Source of the DNA: Halobacillus hunanensis
GTDB lineage: Bacteria > Bacillota > Bacilli > Bacillales > Halobacillaceae
Reading direction: 5' to 3'
Assembly (NCBI RefSeq): GCF_900166655.1
Contig: NZ_FVZB01000007.1
Coordinates: 1,178,001 to 1,242,000, forward strand
DNA length: 64,000 nucleotides
The notes beneath the pieces are model-generated. The model was given only the letters and a program-made list of their open reading frames with translations, did not search any database and was not told the origin of the DNA. Numbering within the stretch: position 1 is the stretch's first letter; every line of letters starts with the position of its first letter. Below, piece by piece: positions 18,957-30,151 of the stretch. The translations under genes and the position numbers were made by a program.

Positions 18957-20273
18957 TTAATTTTCTTGACGAACAACAATTCTGGCACCTTCTATTTTCA
19001 CAATTTTAACCTGCTGATTAGCAGCAATGAAACTTCCTTCTGACACCACATCCATACGCTCCTCATCAATGATAGCGGTGCCGGAAGGCCTTAAAGGAGT
19101 AATTGTCTCTCCCTTCAGCCCAATCAGTTCAAGACGGTTCACAGTTGAAACATACCCTTTTTCAGCCGAGGTGGAATCATTAAGAATAACGTGCCGGAAA
19201 AAACCTCGCTCAAAGCCGATCGTTTTAATAAGTATGATCGATACTCCGATTGTTAAAAGCAGTGCAATTCCGATGCTCATCGCCATATGACCTAAATCTG
19301 CAGATGACATCATAAGCGACGCTACAACAGCTGCTATCCCTGCTATTCCAGCTATGCCTCCAGGCAGAAATAGTTCAGCTACAATCAAGCCGACTCCTAA
19401 GATCAGCAAGACAATAGCTTCATACCCTGCTAGCCCGGCAACGACATGCCCATAAAAGAAAAGCACTAAGGACAATGCTCCCATGATCCCAGGAATGCCA
19501 AAACCAGGAGAGTATAACTCAACAACAAGACCAATACTGGCAATTGATAATAAAATAGGTATAACAACCGGATGAGTAAGAAAGCGCGCAAAATTTTCAG
19601 CCAGGGTCGGGCTCGTTTCAACTACCTTGGCATCGCTCATGCCGATTTCATGAAGGAGCTGAGTCCGATCCTTCACAATCCCTTCTGCATAACCGACTTC
19701 CACGGCATCCTCAGGGCCTAGTGTCAAAAATTCTCCTTTAGCTGCTCCATACTCAGGAAGATTCACACTGCTATCTGCCATAGCCCTAGCATATAAAGGG
19801 TCACGACCGTTTGCCTCGGCAGCCGAAACCATTGCAGAAATCCACGCTGACTGTGCTTTCTTATCAGCTGCCGTTCCATCTGAATTAATGACACCTGAGG
19901 CACCTACCGTAGCTTGGGGCTTCATATAAATTTGATCAGCACTAAGGGCAATATACGATCCTGCCGAATATGCCCGACTGGCCACAAAGGCCGTATTTGA
20001 AATATCTAAGCCGGCAAGCAGCTCGCCAATGTCTCCAGCAGCGTCCACCCTTCCTCCAGGTGTATCAATTTCAAATATGATATGATCTGCTCCTTTTTCA
20101 ATGGCTTCATTTGTTGTACGTTCTAGGAAAGAAACCATGCCGCTTTCAACTGTATTTTCGACTGGGATCACATAAACCAGCTGGCCTTCTCCTTCAGCTT
20201 TCACATGATCACTAATAAAACACAGGATAAGGAGCATGCTCACCATCACTAGAGATCGATTAACCCACTTCAA
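18957..20273 (-). CDS. nfeD: NfeD family membrane-bound serine protease (YqeZ)
   Basis: 438 aa from a TTG that is preceded at six bases by a perfect AAGGAGGTG; upstream in-frame codons overlap this site. A signal peptide spans about residues 1-25. The ClpP-like protease domain follows, with the serine in RAYSAGSYIALSADQIYM and PQATVGASGVI; then four to five transmembrane helices (about 225-370) and a C-terminal OB-fold NfeD domain. NfeD proteins partner with flotillins or stomatins; here floA is the next gene. The full-length form matches B. subtilis YqeZ. Confidence 0.93.
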   Translation of the reverse strand: MKWVNRSLVMVSMLLILCFISDHVKAEGEGQLVYVIPVENTVESGMVSFLERTTNEAIEKGADHIIFEIDTPGGRVDAAGDIGELLAGLDISNTAFVASRAYSAGSYIALSADQIYMKPQATVGASGVINSDGTAADKKAQSAWISAMVSAAEANGRDPLYARAMADSSVNLPEYGAAKGEFLTLGPEDAVEVGYAEGIVKDRTQLLHEIGMSDAKVVETSPTLAENFARFLTHPVVIPILLSIASIGLVVELYSPGFGIPGIMGALSLVLFFYGHVVAGLAGYEAIVLLILGVGLIVAELFLPGGIAGIAGIAAVVASLMMSSADLGHMAMSIGIALLLTIGVSIILIKTIGFERGFFRHVILNDSTSAEKGYVSTVNRLELIGLKGETITPLRPSGTAIIDEERMDVVSEGSFIAANQQVKIVKIEGARIVVRQEN

Positions 20274-20313
20274 ACAATTCACCTCCTTGCGCTGGCACAC
20301 TGCTTATTAATTA

Positions 20314-20340
20314 TACGGGATACCTATGTAATAAGTTTCA
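20314..20340 (-). promoter_or_regulatory. SigW-like promoter of nfeD-floA
   Basis: Minus strand TGAAAC, 17 bases, CGTA, 41 bases before the TTG start. The SigW consensus is TGAAAC-N16-CGTA, and the B. subtilis orthologous operon belongs to the SigW envelope-stress regulon. Confidence 0.75.
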
Positions 20341-20350
20341 AAAAATACAA

Positions 20351-20380
20351 AAGGTCCCTCTTTTTATTAAGAGAGACCTT
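20351..20380 (-). terminator. terminator after yqeY
   Basis: A 12-bp stem with one G-T pair (20351-20362 with 20369-20380) followed by a T-rich stretch on the minus strand. It lies seven bases past the yqeY stop and just before the SigW-like promoter. Confidence 0.85.
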
Positions 20381-20386
20381 TATCTT

Positions 20387-20830
20387 TTAAGATAATTGCT
20401 TTAGTACGAGTTTATTCACCTTTGAGCCTTCTGTTTTACCTTTTACCTTTGGCATCACAGCACTCATGACTTTCCCCATGTCGCTCTTAGATGAAGCCCC
20501 TACTTCTTCAATTGTTTCTTGAACGATTTGTTCAAGTTCTTCTTCTGTAAGCTGTTTCGGCATGTATACTTGTAAAATCTCAATTTCTTCATTAAGTCCT
20601 TCTACAAGATCTTCGCGTCCAGCTTCTTTAAACTCTTGGAGGGAATCTTTCCTCTGTTTCACCTCGCGAGATAAAACAGTCAGTTCTTCTTCTTCTGATA
20701 GATCTTCACCCAGTTTAATAGCCTCGTTTTGCATCGAAGCTTTAACCATACGAATGACTCCAAGGGTCTTCTTATCCCTTGCTTTCATCGCGGCCTTCAT
20801 GTCCTGGTTTAGACGTTCTAGAATTGACAT
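20387..20830 (-). CDS. yqeY: YqeY family protein (GatB/YqeY domain)
   Basis: 147 aa, helical throughout, with the family segments [31 protein letters not shown] and [23 protein letters not shown]. The domain resembles the tail of the tRNA amidotransferase subunit GatB, so a tRNA-related role is often proposed but unproven. It lies 21 bases downstream of rpsU, the conserved pairing, and ends at a terminator. Confidence 0.93.
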   Translation of the reverse strand: MSILERLNQDMKAAMKARDKKTLGVIRMVKASMQNEAIKLGEDLSEEEELTVLSREVKQRKDSLQEFKEAGREDLVEGLNEEIEILQVYMPKQLTEEELEQIVQETIEEVGASSKSDMGKVMSAVMPKVKGKTEGSKVNKLVLKQLS

Positions 20831-20851
20831 CTACTTAACACCCTCTTTTAA

Positions 20852-21025
20852 TCACTTGCGCTTTCTAGCGGCCTCAGACTTTTTCTTACGGCGTACGCTA
20901 GGCTTATCGTAATATTCACGCTTACGATATTCTGATAATGCACCGCTTTTCGATACATCGCGCTTGAAGCGACGAAGAGCATCTTCAAGAGACTCGTTTT
21001 TACGGACGCGAGTTGTTTTTGACAT
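20852..21025 (-). CDS. rpsU: 30S ribosomal protein S21
   Basis: 57 aa from [13 protein letters not shown], preceded by GGAGGG; a longer in-frame extension has no support. The very basic C-terminus ([13 protein letters not shown]) is typical. S21 lies near the 3' end of 16S rRNA on the 30S platform. A consensus promoter is 70 bases upstream, and yqeY follows in the same transcript. Confidence 0.97.
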   Translation of the reverse strand: MSKTTRVRKNESLEDALRRFKRDVSKSGALSEYRKREYYDKPSVRRKKKSEAARKRK

Positions 21026-21094
21026 GCTATTTCCCTCCCTCCAAAGCAAAAAAACTGTTTCTATAAAGTGTAGAGAACTCCCACACCTTCGACA

Positions 21095-21123
21095 ATTATA
21101 TTATATAGGTCATGTATGGTCAA
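21095..21123 (-). promoter_or_regulatory. SigA promoter of rpsU-yqeY
   Basis: Minus strand TTGACC, 17 bases, TATAAT. The rest of 21124-21310 shows no gene. Confidence 0.85.
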
Positions 21124-21311
21124 CTTTTTTATTGATCATATGTGTTGAAATCTCTTGGAACTTAGGTAATCCGTCGATTTCAAATCGTCGATTTCTCAAA
21201 GCAGAGCGGAATTTTTAACTTGTTACAACCTAAAAGTAATTTTTTTATATTTCCTGACTCATAATAGCAGGTCCTGTCTTTTCATGAAGTATTTCGCCTT
21301 CAGCTTTTAAT

Positions 21312-21346
21312 AAAAAAAGCTGGTTGCTTGATCGCAACCAGCTTTC
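21312..21346 (-). terminator. terminator after deoC
   Basis: A stem of about 12 bp (AAAGCTGGTTGC and its complement around a short GATCAA-type loop) followed by seven T on the minus strand, directly past the deoC stop. Confidence 0.88.
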
Positions 21347-21351
21347 CCACT

Positions 21352-22023
21352 CTAATAATCAGATGTTCCTGTACCTCCGTTGACGATGGCGATGCCTGCG
21401 CTTGCTCCAATACGAGTTGCTCCTGCTTCAATGACAGCTCGTGCTCCTTCGTAATCACGTACTCCGCCAGAAGCTTTTACACCTAAGTCTGGACCGACAG
21501 TTTTACGCATTAGGCTAACATCTTCAACCGTTGCGCCACCGCCTGAGAATCCTGTTGAAGTTTTAACAAAATCCGCTCCGCCATCTTTAGTTAACTGTGA
21601 AGCTGTGACTTTTTCCTCATCATTCAGCAGGGAAGTCTCAATAATAACCTTTACTAAGGCCTTACCTTTGGCTTCATTTACAACGGCTTCAATATCAGCC
21701 TGTACAGCTTTCGTATTTCCTGATTTTAGTTCGCCAACATTGATCACCATATCCACTTCTGTAGCACCATTCTTAATAGCCTGGCGTGTTTCAAACACTT
21801 TTGTCTCTGTCGTTGTCGCCCCTAAAGGGAAACCAATAACTGTACATACTCTTACGTCTGTACCCTCTAGTAATTGTGAACTATATTCCACCCAGCAAGG
21901 ATTTACACAAACCGACATAAAACCATGTTCTTTTGCTTCATGGCAAATCTCGGTAATCTTATCTTTGGAAGTATCTGGTTTAAGTTGTGTATGATCAATC
22001 ATTTTTGCTAAATTTTGTCCCAT
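21352..22023 (-). CDS. deoC: deoxyribose-phosphate aldolase
   Basis: 223 aa, normal length. It splits 2-deoxyribose 5-phosphate into glyceraldehyde 3-phosphate and acetaldehyde in deoxynucleoside breakdown. The TIM-barrel signatures are seen: IDHTQLKPD at the N-terminus, [14 protein letters not shown], the [10 protein letters not shown] strand and [14 protein letters not shown] with the Schiff-base lysine, then [12 protein letters not shown]. It occupies the place between rsmE and rpsU where B. subtilis has mtaB. A terminator follows. Confidence 0.96.
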   Translation of the reverse strand: MGQNLAKMIDHTQLKPDTSKDKITEICHEAKEHGFMSVCVNPCWVEYSSQLLEGTDVRVCTVIGFPLGATTTETKVFETRQAIKNGATEVDMVINVGELKSGNTKAVQADIEAVVNEAKGKALVKVIIETSLLNDEEKVTASQLTKDGGADFVKTSTGFSGGGATVEDVSLMRKTVGPDLGVKASGGVRDYEGARAVIEAGATRIGASAGIAIVNGGTGTSDY

Positions 22024-22124
22024 AGAAAATCATCCCTTCTTTTAGTTGTCCGTACATCTACCTTATAATAGCATGTCACTTTGAAAAAAGCGAGCAGCAT
22101 GAAAGGGCTTTTATAAAATGTCCA

Positions 22125-22877
22125 TTATTGTTCTTCTAGTTGATAGGATAAACTGGATAGAAAATATAGCGGAGCGGTTTCCATTCGCAGTATTCTCGGT
22201 CCTAATCGTACCGGATAGAAGTCTGCTGACAAGAGTTGATCTGCTTCTTCAGATGTAAATCCACCCTCTGGGCCAAATACAACAATCACACTTTGTCCAC
22301 TGGTTACTCGCTGTAACTGTTCTGCCAATGAGTGATGGTCTCCAGATCGTGCCTCTTTTTCATAAGCGATCAGTTTTATGTCGTACTTATGGCTCTTTTT
22401 GATCAACTCTGTTATAGTCATAACACTTAATATTTCAGGAATCCTGGACCGTTCAGACTGTTCGCTCGCTTCTTTGGCTATTTTTTCAAGCCTGGAAATC
22501 TTCTTCTTCGCTTTTTTTTCATCCCACTTTGCAACCGATCGCTCTGCTTCAAATGGAATAAAATCGTAAGCACCGAGTTCCGTGCCTTTTTGAACGACCT
22601 GTTCAAGTTTATCCCCTTTTCCAAGACTTTGAACGATTGTAACTTTCACAGGTAGTTCTTTATGTTCCGCAAGCCACTCCCTGACAATGCCGGTCACTTT
22701 CTCGCCTGCTTTGATCATATCGATCTCACACAGAGCCGGGCCATGATCAGGATGAACACAGATAAAAGTATCTCCTTCCTGCATTCTCATGACTCTTGTC
22801 ATATGGTGGACATCATTACCTGTAATGGCAACGCCGTCACCTTCCCAATTGGTTCGATCTATAAAATAACGCTGCAT
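22125..22877 (-). CDS. rsmE: 16S rRNA (uracil(1498)-N3)-methyltransferase RsmE
   Basis: 250 aa. The N-terminal PUA-like RNA-binding domain includes GNDVHHMTRVMRMQEGD, and the SPOUT methyltransferase domain includes QSLGKGDKLEQVVQKGTELG, VVFGPEGGFTSEEAD and RLGPRILRMETAP, which form the knotted SAM site. It methylates U1498 of 16S rRNA. It lies six bases after prmA and is presumably cotranscribed with it. Confidence 0.96.
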   Translation of the reverse strand: MQRYFIDRTNWEGDGVAITGNDVHHMTRVMRMQEGDTFICVHPDHGPALCEIDMIKAGEKVTGIVREWLAEHKELPVKVTIVQSLGKGDKLEQVVQKGTELGAYDFIPFEAERSVAKWDEKKAKKKISRLEKIAKEASEQSERSRIPEILSVMTITELIKKSHKYDIKLIAYEKEARSGDHHSLAEQLQRVTSGQSVIVVFGPEGGFTSEEADQLLSADFYPVRLGPRILRMETAPLYFLSSLSYQLEEQ

Positions 22878-22883
22878 CGTCCA

Positions 22884-23828
22884 TCACCTTATATTCGGCT
22901 TTTTAGCAATAATAGAAATCCAATCTTCCATTCTGTTTGTCTCAACTACCTCAAACCCTGCCTCCTGAAGCCGATTCTTTACCATGTCCTTCTTTCCCTC
23001 AATAATTCCTGAAGTGATAAAATAACCATTTGGCTGCAGCAGACGGTAGGCCTCATCTACAAATTGGACAATAATTTCCGCGAGTATATTCGATACAATT
23101 AAGGCTGGTTCAATAGTAACACCTTGTAAAAGATTATTTTTAGTCGACGTTACCTGATGTGCCACTTGATTTAATTCAGCGTTATTCATTGTACTTTTCA
23201 CGGCCACTTCATCGAGATCGAATGCATGGACATGGTCAGCACCTAGCAATACAGAAGCTACGCTCAGCACCCCTGAGCCTGACCCTACATCGAGAACAAT
23301 ATCACCTTTCTCTAGATACTGTTCAAGAGCTTGCAAGCTCAAGACTGTGGTAGGATGCGTCCCTGTTCCGAATGCCATCCCAGGATCCATTTCGATAATC
23401 AACTCATCACTTTGTACAGGTGTATAGTCTTCCCATGTCGGGATAATTGTAATCCTTTCAGAGATCTTTACTGGTTTATAATATTTCTTCCAGGCTGTAG
23501 CCCAGTCTTCTTCATGAATTTCGGTATGGGTCACATCGTTAAGTCCCACGTCAATGTCAAACATCTTTAAATTATTTACCGTTTGTTTAATCGCATCAAC
23601 CGTTTCGGATAAAAAGCTATTGACTGGCAGATAGGCCTTAACATAGACTCCTTCCTCAGGATAATCTTCTGGATTCAGTTCATAGACTTCACCAAGTCCC
23701 GTCTCCTGTTGATTCATGTCCTGGGGGTCTTCTATCACCACACCGCTTGCGCCTGATTCATGCAAGATATTCGAAACGGGTTCAATTGCTTCGTTGGTGG
23801 TATGAATACAAACTTCCGACCATTTCAT
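22884..23828 (-). CDS. prmA: ribosomal protein L11 methyltransferase PrmA
   Basis: 314 aa from MKWSEVCIHT. An N-terminal substrate-recognition domain precedes the class I methyltransferase fold; the SAM motif VLDVGSGSGVLSVA, the DPGMAFGTGTHPTT segment and VSNILAEI are all present. It trimethylates ribosomal protein L11. The ribosome-binding site is weak. The gene follows dnaJ across a hairpin, the usual Bacillus order. Confidence 0.95.
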   Translation of the reverse strand: MKWSEVCIHTTNEAIEPVSNILHESGASGVVIEDPQDMNQQETGLGEVYELNPEDYPEEGVYVKAYLPVNSFLSETVDAIKQTVNNLKMFDIDVGLNDVTHTEIHEEDWATAWKKYYKPVKISERITIIPTWEDYTPVQSDELIIEMDPGMAFGTGTHPTTVLSLQALEQYLEKGDIVLDVGSGSGVLSVASVLLGADHVHAFDLDEVAVKSTMNNAELNQVAHQVTSTKNNLLQGVTIEPALIVSNILAEIIVQFVDEAYRLLQPNGYFITSGIIEGKKDMVKNRLQEAGFEVVETNRMEDWISIIAKKPNIR

Positions 23829-23861
23829 ATTGATCAACTCACTTTTTTTGGATTATGTACA

Positions 23862-23938
23862 AAAAGAGTGCCAGGAACTTTGGCACAGGTAGTATTCACA
23901 AGCTACCGATTTATCCACGTCCAGACACTCTTTCATTA
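23862..23938 (-). terminator. probable terminator after dnaJ
   Basis: AAAGAGTG and CACTCTTT arms about 60 bases apart enclose an inner hairpin (GGTAG with CTACC); T-rich sequence follows on the minus strand. The long branched structure makes the call less sure. Confidence 0.5.
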
Positions 23939-23944
23939 ACATTC

Positions 23945-25072
23945 TCATTCACCTTTAAATGCACGTTTCATTCGTTCGAAAAAGTTGCCATGCTGTTCTT
24001 CCGTTACTTCATTACCACTAATTTCACTAAATTCTCTAATCAGCTCACGCTGACGTTCTGTCAGATTCTTTGGTGTAATGACACGCATCTTGACATGCTG
24101 GTCCCCATGTCCGCGGCCATGGACATTTGGAGAACCTTTATCTTTCAAACGGAAGGTCTTTCCTGTTTGAGTTCCAGCCGGTACCTTAAGTTTAACTTTC
24201 CCATGAACAGTCGGCACTTCTATTTCATCACCTAGGGCAGCTTGGGCAAACGTTAACGGGATTTCACAAAAGATATGGTCCTGTTCGCGCTCAAAAAATT
24301 CATGCTGCTGCACACGAATCACGACAAACAGATCTCCAGCAGGCCCGCCGTTCACCCCGGCTTCCCCTTTGCCAGGCACACGAATTTGCTGTCCCTCATC
24401 AATACCTGCAGGAATATCGATGTGTATTTTGTTTCGTTTCGTTACACGGCCATCTCCACCACAAGTATTACATTTATCTTTAACAATTTGTCCGCTGCCT
24501 TGACAATGATGACACACTCTCCGGTTTACAACGCGGCCAAATGGCGTGTTTTGCTCTTGATTAATTTGTCCGCTTCCCTGACAATGAGAACAAGTTTCAG
24601 GAGAAGTACCAGGCTTAGCACCCGACCCCTCACATGTGTCACACGTTTCCTCGACAGGAATCTCAACATCTGTACTCTTTCCAAAGATGGCTTCCTCGAA
24701 CTGAAGCGTCATAGAATATTGGAGGTCGGCCCCTTTGCGTGGAGCGTTAGGGTCACGACGACGTCCCCCTCCGCCGAAGAACATATCGAAAATATCGCCG
24801 AAGCCGCCGAAGTCTTCACCGCCGCCTCCGAAACCGCCAAAACCTTGACCTTGCGGACCAGCATGACCAAATTGATCATATTGTGTACGTTTTTGTTGGT
24901 CACTCAAAGTTTCATATGCCTCTTTGGCTTCTTTAAATTTATCAGATGCATTTTCTTCCTCACTGACATCTGGGTGATATTTACGTGCTAGTTTACGATA
25001 GGCCTTCTTAATTTCCTGTTGAGAAGCATCCTTCGATACACCTAGCACTTCATAATAATCACGTTTACTCAC
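23945..25072 (-). CDS. dnaJ: co-chaperone DnaJ
   Basis: 375 aa with the full type I layout: J domain at residues 1-70 with the HPD motif ([10 protein letters not shown]), a Gly/Phe-rich linker (about 75-110), four zinc repeats ([32 protein letters not shown]) and the C-terminal substrate-binding region. It delivers clients to DnaK and stimulates its ATPase. It follows dnaK after a terminator-like hairpin in the hrcA-grpE-dnaK-dnaJ cluster. Confidence 0.98.
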   Translation of the reverse strand: MSKRDYYEVLGVSKDASQQEIKKAYRKLARKYHPDVSEEENASDKFKEAKEAYETLSDQQKRTQYDQFGHAGPQGQGFGGFGGGGEDFGGFGDIFDMFFGGGGRRRDPNAPRKGADLQYSMTLQFEEAIFGKSTDVEIPVEETCDTCEGSGAKPGTSPETCSHCQGSGQINQEQNTPFGRVVNRRVCHHCQGSGQIVKDKCNTCGGDGRVTKRNKIHIDIPAGIDEGQQIRVPGKGEAGVNGGPAGDLFVVIRVQQHEFFEREQDHIFCEIPLTFAQAALGDEIEVPTVHGKVKLKVPAGTQTGKTFRLKDKGSPNVHGRGHGDQHVKMRVITPKNLTERQRELIREFSEISGNEVTEEQHGNFFERMKRAFKGE

Positions 25073-25165
25073 TTGTTGATCACTCTCCCAGGCGCTATTA
25101 CATAAGATTTATATTAACATTCTCGTTCAGTTTTAAGCAAATCGCTCATTATTAAGTCATACGTG

Positions 25166-25205
25166 AAAAAAGTCAAAGTCAAGAAGATCCTGACTTTGAC
25201 TTTTT
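25166..25205 (-). terminator. hairpin between dnaK and dnaJ
   Basis: A 15-bp stem (25167-25181 with 25191-25205) and nine-base loop with A/T flanks; a strong terminator shape. dnaJ expression would depend on read-through or its own promoter. Confidence 0.8.
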
Positions 25206-25217
25206 CTTTCAAGCTGC

Positions 25218-27071
<1,854 letters not shown>

Positions 27072-27084
27072 TTATCTTAACAAT

Positions 27085-27642
27085 TTATTGATTTACTTTT
27101 ACCATAGCCGGGCGGATAACCCGATCGTTTAAACGATAGCCTTTTTGCAGTTGCTCTACAACCACATTGGACTCAAAGTTGTCGTCCTCAACTTGCATCA
27201 CTGCTTGATGTAAATTTGGGTCAAACTCTTCCCCTTGAGCCGGTATTTCTTCCACACCTTCTTTTTCAAGAGCTGCTTGAAATTGGTCGTACACCATTTT
27301 CATGCCACTCGCAAAGTTCTGGGCTGCATCCCCAGTCACTTCAACTTGCAAAGCTCTTTCAAAGTTATCGAGGACCGGGATTAGCTCTTCAACGATTGAT
27401 TGAGATCTATACTTTCTGTCCGCTTCCCTTTCTTTTAAAGTTCGGCGGCGAAAATTATCATAATCAGCCTGAAGCCTGAGCAAACGGTTCTGAGCTTCCT
27501 CTTTCTCTTGCTTAATCTGAGCCAGCTCATCAGAAGATTCCTCAGTCTCTGACTGTTCCCCATCAAATTTAACTGCTTCTTCATCAGTTTCTGGTTCAAT
27601 AATTTCTTGTTCTTGCTGATCTTTCTCTTCCACGACTTCCAC
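27085..27642 (-). CDS. grpE: nucleotide exchange factor GrpE
   Basis: 185 aa. The acidic N-terminus and long coiled-coil (about residues 40-85: [20 protein letters not shown]) precede the beta domain with [11 protein letters not shown] and the C-terminal [16 protein letters not shown]. It releases ADP from DnaK. GGAGGTGG lies upstream of the start. It sits between hrcA and dnaK. Confidence 0.97.
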   Translation of the reverse strand: MEVVEEKDQQEQEIIEPETDEEAVKFDGEQSETEESSDELAQIKQEKEEAQNRLLRLQADYDNFRRRTLKEREADRKYRSQSIVEELIPVLDNFERALQVEVTGDAAQNFASGMKMVYDQFQAALEKEGVEEIPAQGEEFDPNLHQAVMQVEDDNFESNVVVEQLQKGYRLNDRVIRPAMVKVNQ

Positions 27643-27785
27643 CTCCTTGGTTCTTATTCACCGTTATTGACTATAACATGAAAAAATATCCGAGGAAAAG
27701 CAAAGGCGGCTATATTTTATCCTTTGTGCTGTCAGACAAATGACCGCCATTGCCAGTCCTAAAAAAGCAACAGACAAAAAGAAGC

Positions 27786-27807
27786 GATGGGAGACTTTCA
27801 TCCCATC
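27786..27807 (-). terminator. terminator between hrcA and grpE
   Basis: GATGGGA and TCCCATC arms (27786-27792, 27801-27807), followed on the minus strand by GCTTC and a TTTTT run. It may lower grpE-dnaK expression relative to hrcA. The 27643-27785 gap shows no gene. Confidence 0.65.
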
Positions 27808-27831
27808 ATCCATACATAACATAAAGGTAGA

Positions 27832-28848
27832 TCAGTACCACCCTTTAAAAGTTTCTGTCATATGCTTGGATAAAACACTTAACAATGAAATCACCCGATT
27901 GTACTCCATACGTGTTGGACCAAGCAAAGCAATCGTCCCTACCTGCTCATTTCCAAGAGTATAGCTTGCCGTGATCAGGCTGCAGTTTTGCATAGCATCA
28001 AAAGGATTCTCATGCCCAATGCGTACATGAAGACCCTGGTCGCCTGATCTCAACAAATCTGCCATTTCATTTTCCTGCTCGATTGTAGCAAAGAGCGAAC
28101 GTACTTTCTCAAGGTCCTTAAACTCAGGCTGTGTGAGTATATTGGTTTTTCCTCCAATATAAAGCTTAGCTGGCTGTTCATCCATCAATGCAGCTTGCAT
28201 ATACCTGAATGCCTGCTCATCCATATGCTCCTTGACTAACTCTCGAACTTCAAGTTGGAGTTTCTCATGCAAATGAACTAATGGAACATCGCGCAAACGA
28301 TCATTTAAGATATTGACCATTTTCTCAAGCTGAGCTGGTTTCATTTCAACAGGAACATTGAAAGCTCTGTGTTCCACATGACCTGTATTCGTCACTAAAA
28401 TTGCAATCGCAGACTGTTCATTTAGCGGTACAATCTGCAGCTGCTTCAACTTTGTTTCGAATACTTCGGGACCGAGAATGATCGACGTATAATTAGTCAT
28501 ATCCGATAAGATCCCGGCAGATTTCTGCACGACTCGTTCGAATTCCATCATACGGTCCTTAAATGCTTCTCTGATCGTTTTTACCTCTCTATTAGACAAT
28601 CGCAATGGAGATAAAAGGTGATCGACATAAAAGCGATAACCTTTCTCTGATGGAACCCGTCCCGATGAGGAATGGGTTTTTTCAAGGTAACCCATTTCCT
28701 CAAGGTCTGCCATTTCATTACGTATGGTGGCTGAACTATAGGTTACAGCATCTTTTTTTGAAATTGACCGCGAGCCAACCGGCTGAGCAGTCAGGATGAA
28801 ATCATCAATAATCACTTGCAAGATTAATAATTGTCTATCAGTTAACAT
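27832..28848 (-). CDS. hrcA: heat-inducible repressor HrcA
   Basis: 338 aa. The N-terminal winged helix has QLLILQVIIDDFI and SSATIRNEMADLEEMGYL; the GAF-like dimerisation core and IALLGPTRMEYNRVI motif follow. HrcA binds the CIRCE operator and represses class I heat-shock genes, with GroE modulating its activity in Bacillus. The CIRCE site lies 15 bases upstream, so the operon is autoregulated. Confidence 0.98.
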   Translation of the reverse strand: MLTDRQLLILQVIIDDFILTAQPVGSRSISKKDAVTYSSATIRNEMADLEEMGYLEKTHSSSGRVPSEKGYRFYVDHLLSPLRLSNREVKTIREAFKDRMMEFERVVQKSAGILSDMTNYTSIILGPEVFETKLKQLQIVPLNEQSAIAILVTNTGHVEHRAFNVPVEMKPAQLEKMVNILNDRLRDVPLVHLHEKLQLEVRELVKEHMDEQAFRYMQAALMDEQPAKLYIGGKTNILTQPEFKDLEKVRSLFATIEQENEMADLLRSGDQGLHVRIGHENPFDAMQNCSLITASYTLGNEQVGTIALLGPTRMEYNRVISLLSVLSKHMTETFKGWY

Positions 28849-28863
28849 CGATGATCACCTCTG

Positions 28864-28890
28864 TTAGCACTCGAATTAAGTGAGTGCTAA
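28864..28890 (-). promoter_or_regulatory. CIRCE operator
   Basis: A perfect TTAGCACTC-N9-GAGTGCTAA inverted repeat between the hrcA promoter and start codon. It is the HrcA binding site. Confidence 0.98.
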
Positions 28891-28900
28891 ATCTAATAAT

Positions 28901-28929
28901 AAATTATCAAAAGGGTGTTGAGATGTCAA
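28901..28929 (-). promoter_or_regulatory. SigA promoter of the hrcA operon
   Basis: Minus strand TTGACA, 17 bases, TAATTT; CIRCE begins 10 bases downstream, overlapping the expected transcription start. Confidence 0.85.
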
Positions 28930-28947
28930 CGAATTTCCTTTGATTTT

Positions 28948-30087
28948 TCACGAATCCAGCAAAAATTCTTGAAATACCTCATTTCCTAGAATTTTCCCTT
29001 TATCTGTTAACCAAAGGAAGCCATCACCCTCTGCCAAGAGTCCGCGCTGTTTTAATGCAGGTACGGCACCTTTAAATACGTCATCAACAGTGCGTGAGTA
29101 TTTAGCCTCAAAACGTTCTAAAGAAACACCGCTTACTTTACGTAAACCTAGGAACATCTCTTCTTCCATTTGCTCTTTCAGTCCTACCGGCTCTTCATGA
29201 AGAATAGGGCGGCCATTTGCCATCGCTTGTTTCACGTATGCCGGTAAAGGACGGATGTTTATTGTACGTTTGCCAGGGATATAGCCATGAGATCCGGCTC
29301 CAATGCCGTAGTAATGCTCATTATTCCAGTATGTCAAATTATGCTTACTCTCAAAACCGGGCTTAGCAAAATTACTGATTTCATACTGCTCAATCCCTTG
29401 ATTCGCAAGCTTCCTTTGCAGCAACTCATACATTTCTGCCTCATCATCTTCAGGAGGTTTTACGAGTGTTCCTTTCTTATACCTTTGATAAAAAACTGTC
29501 TTAGGTTCAATTTGAAGCGAATAAGAAGAATAATGCGGAAGTCCGAATTGGAGAGCCTCGTCAATTGTTTCTTCAAATGCCCCCACTGTTTGTCCCGGTA
29601 AGGCATACATCAAATCAATACTAATATTCGTAAGGCCTGCTTGTATGAGACGGTCAACATTTGTGTACACATCTTTGACTCGATGTACCCTGCCGATTTT
29701 TTCAAGCATGTCATCATCAAAAACCTGAACGCCTAACGAAATTCGGTTAACGCCGAAAGCTTTAAGAAGCTTCACTTTCTCGAGGTCCAAATCTCCAGGA
29801 TTAGCTTCGAACGTGTATTCTTCACACGCTGGAATGTCAAAGTGCTCATCAATCATTCTCAACAGCTTTTCCAACTGATTGAGAGTAACCACGGTTGGTG
29901 TTCCTCCACCAACAAAAATTGTCCTCACTTTGGCTTTCTCTTCAGGGATGTATGTGTGTATCTCCTGGTAAAGGGCGTCTAAGTACTCATCTGCTAATCG
30001 TTCATTATAGAAGAACTTCGTAAAATCACAATAATGACAGATCTGTTGGCAAAAAGGAATGTGAATATATGCTGAGGAGATTGTCAT
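28948..30087 (-). CDS. hemW: radical SAM heme chaperone HemW
   Basis: 379 aa. The radical SAM cluster motif CQQICHYCDF (C-x3-C-x2-C) is at residues 13-20, followed by VGGGTPT and the EANPGD and SIDLMYALPGQT segments; the C-terminal HemW domain ends the protein. HemW inserts haem into respiratory proteins and is often mislabelled as coproporphyrinogen III dehydrogenase; its short N-terminus favours HemW. It lies downstream of lepA, the conserved order. Confidence 0.93.
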   Translation of the reverse strand: MTISSAYIHIPFCQQICHYCDFTKFFYNERLADEYLDALYQEIHTYIPEEKAKVRTIFVGGGTPTVVTLNQLEKLLRMIDEHFDIPACEEYTFEANPGDLDLEKVKLLKAFGVNRISLGVQVFDDDMLEKIGRVHRVKDVYTNVDRLIQAGLTNISIDLMYALPGQTVGAFEETIDEALQFGLPHYSSYSLQIEPKTVFYQRYKKGTLVKPPEDDEAEMYELLQRKLANQGIEQYEISNFAKPGFESKHNLTYWNNEHYYGIGAGSHGYIPGKRTINIRPLPAYVKQAMANGRPILHEEPVGLKEQMEEEMFLGLRKVSGVSLERFEAKYSRTVDDVFKGAVPALKQRGLLAEGDGFLWLTDKGKILGNEVFQEFLLDS

Positions 30088-30107
30088 GGTGTTCCACCTT
30101 TCATAAG

Positions 30108-30142
30108 GAAAACCGCAAGAAGTGGTCTCCTGCGGTCTTTAC
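30108..30142 (-). terminator. weak hairpin after lepA
   Basis: ACCGCA and TGCGGT arms then TTTTCC on the minus strand, between lepA and hemW. It could attenuate hemW. Confidence 0.4.
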
Positions 30143-30151
30143 CTGCTCTTA

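Noticed and set aside
23885-23925. TTATCCACG near the end of dnaJ as a DnaA box
   Set aside because: A single one-mismatch copy inside a terminator-like structure with no second box nearby.
24275-24991. Long plus-strand frame opposite dnaJ
   Set aside because: It is antisense to a highly conserved gene, lacks a ribosome-binding site and has no recognisable domain.
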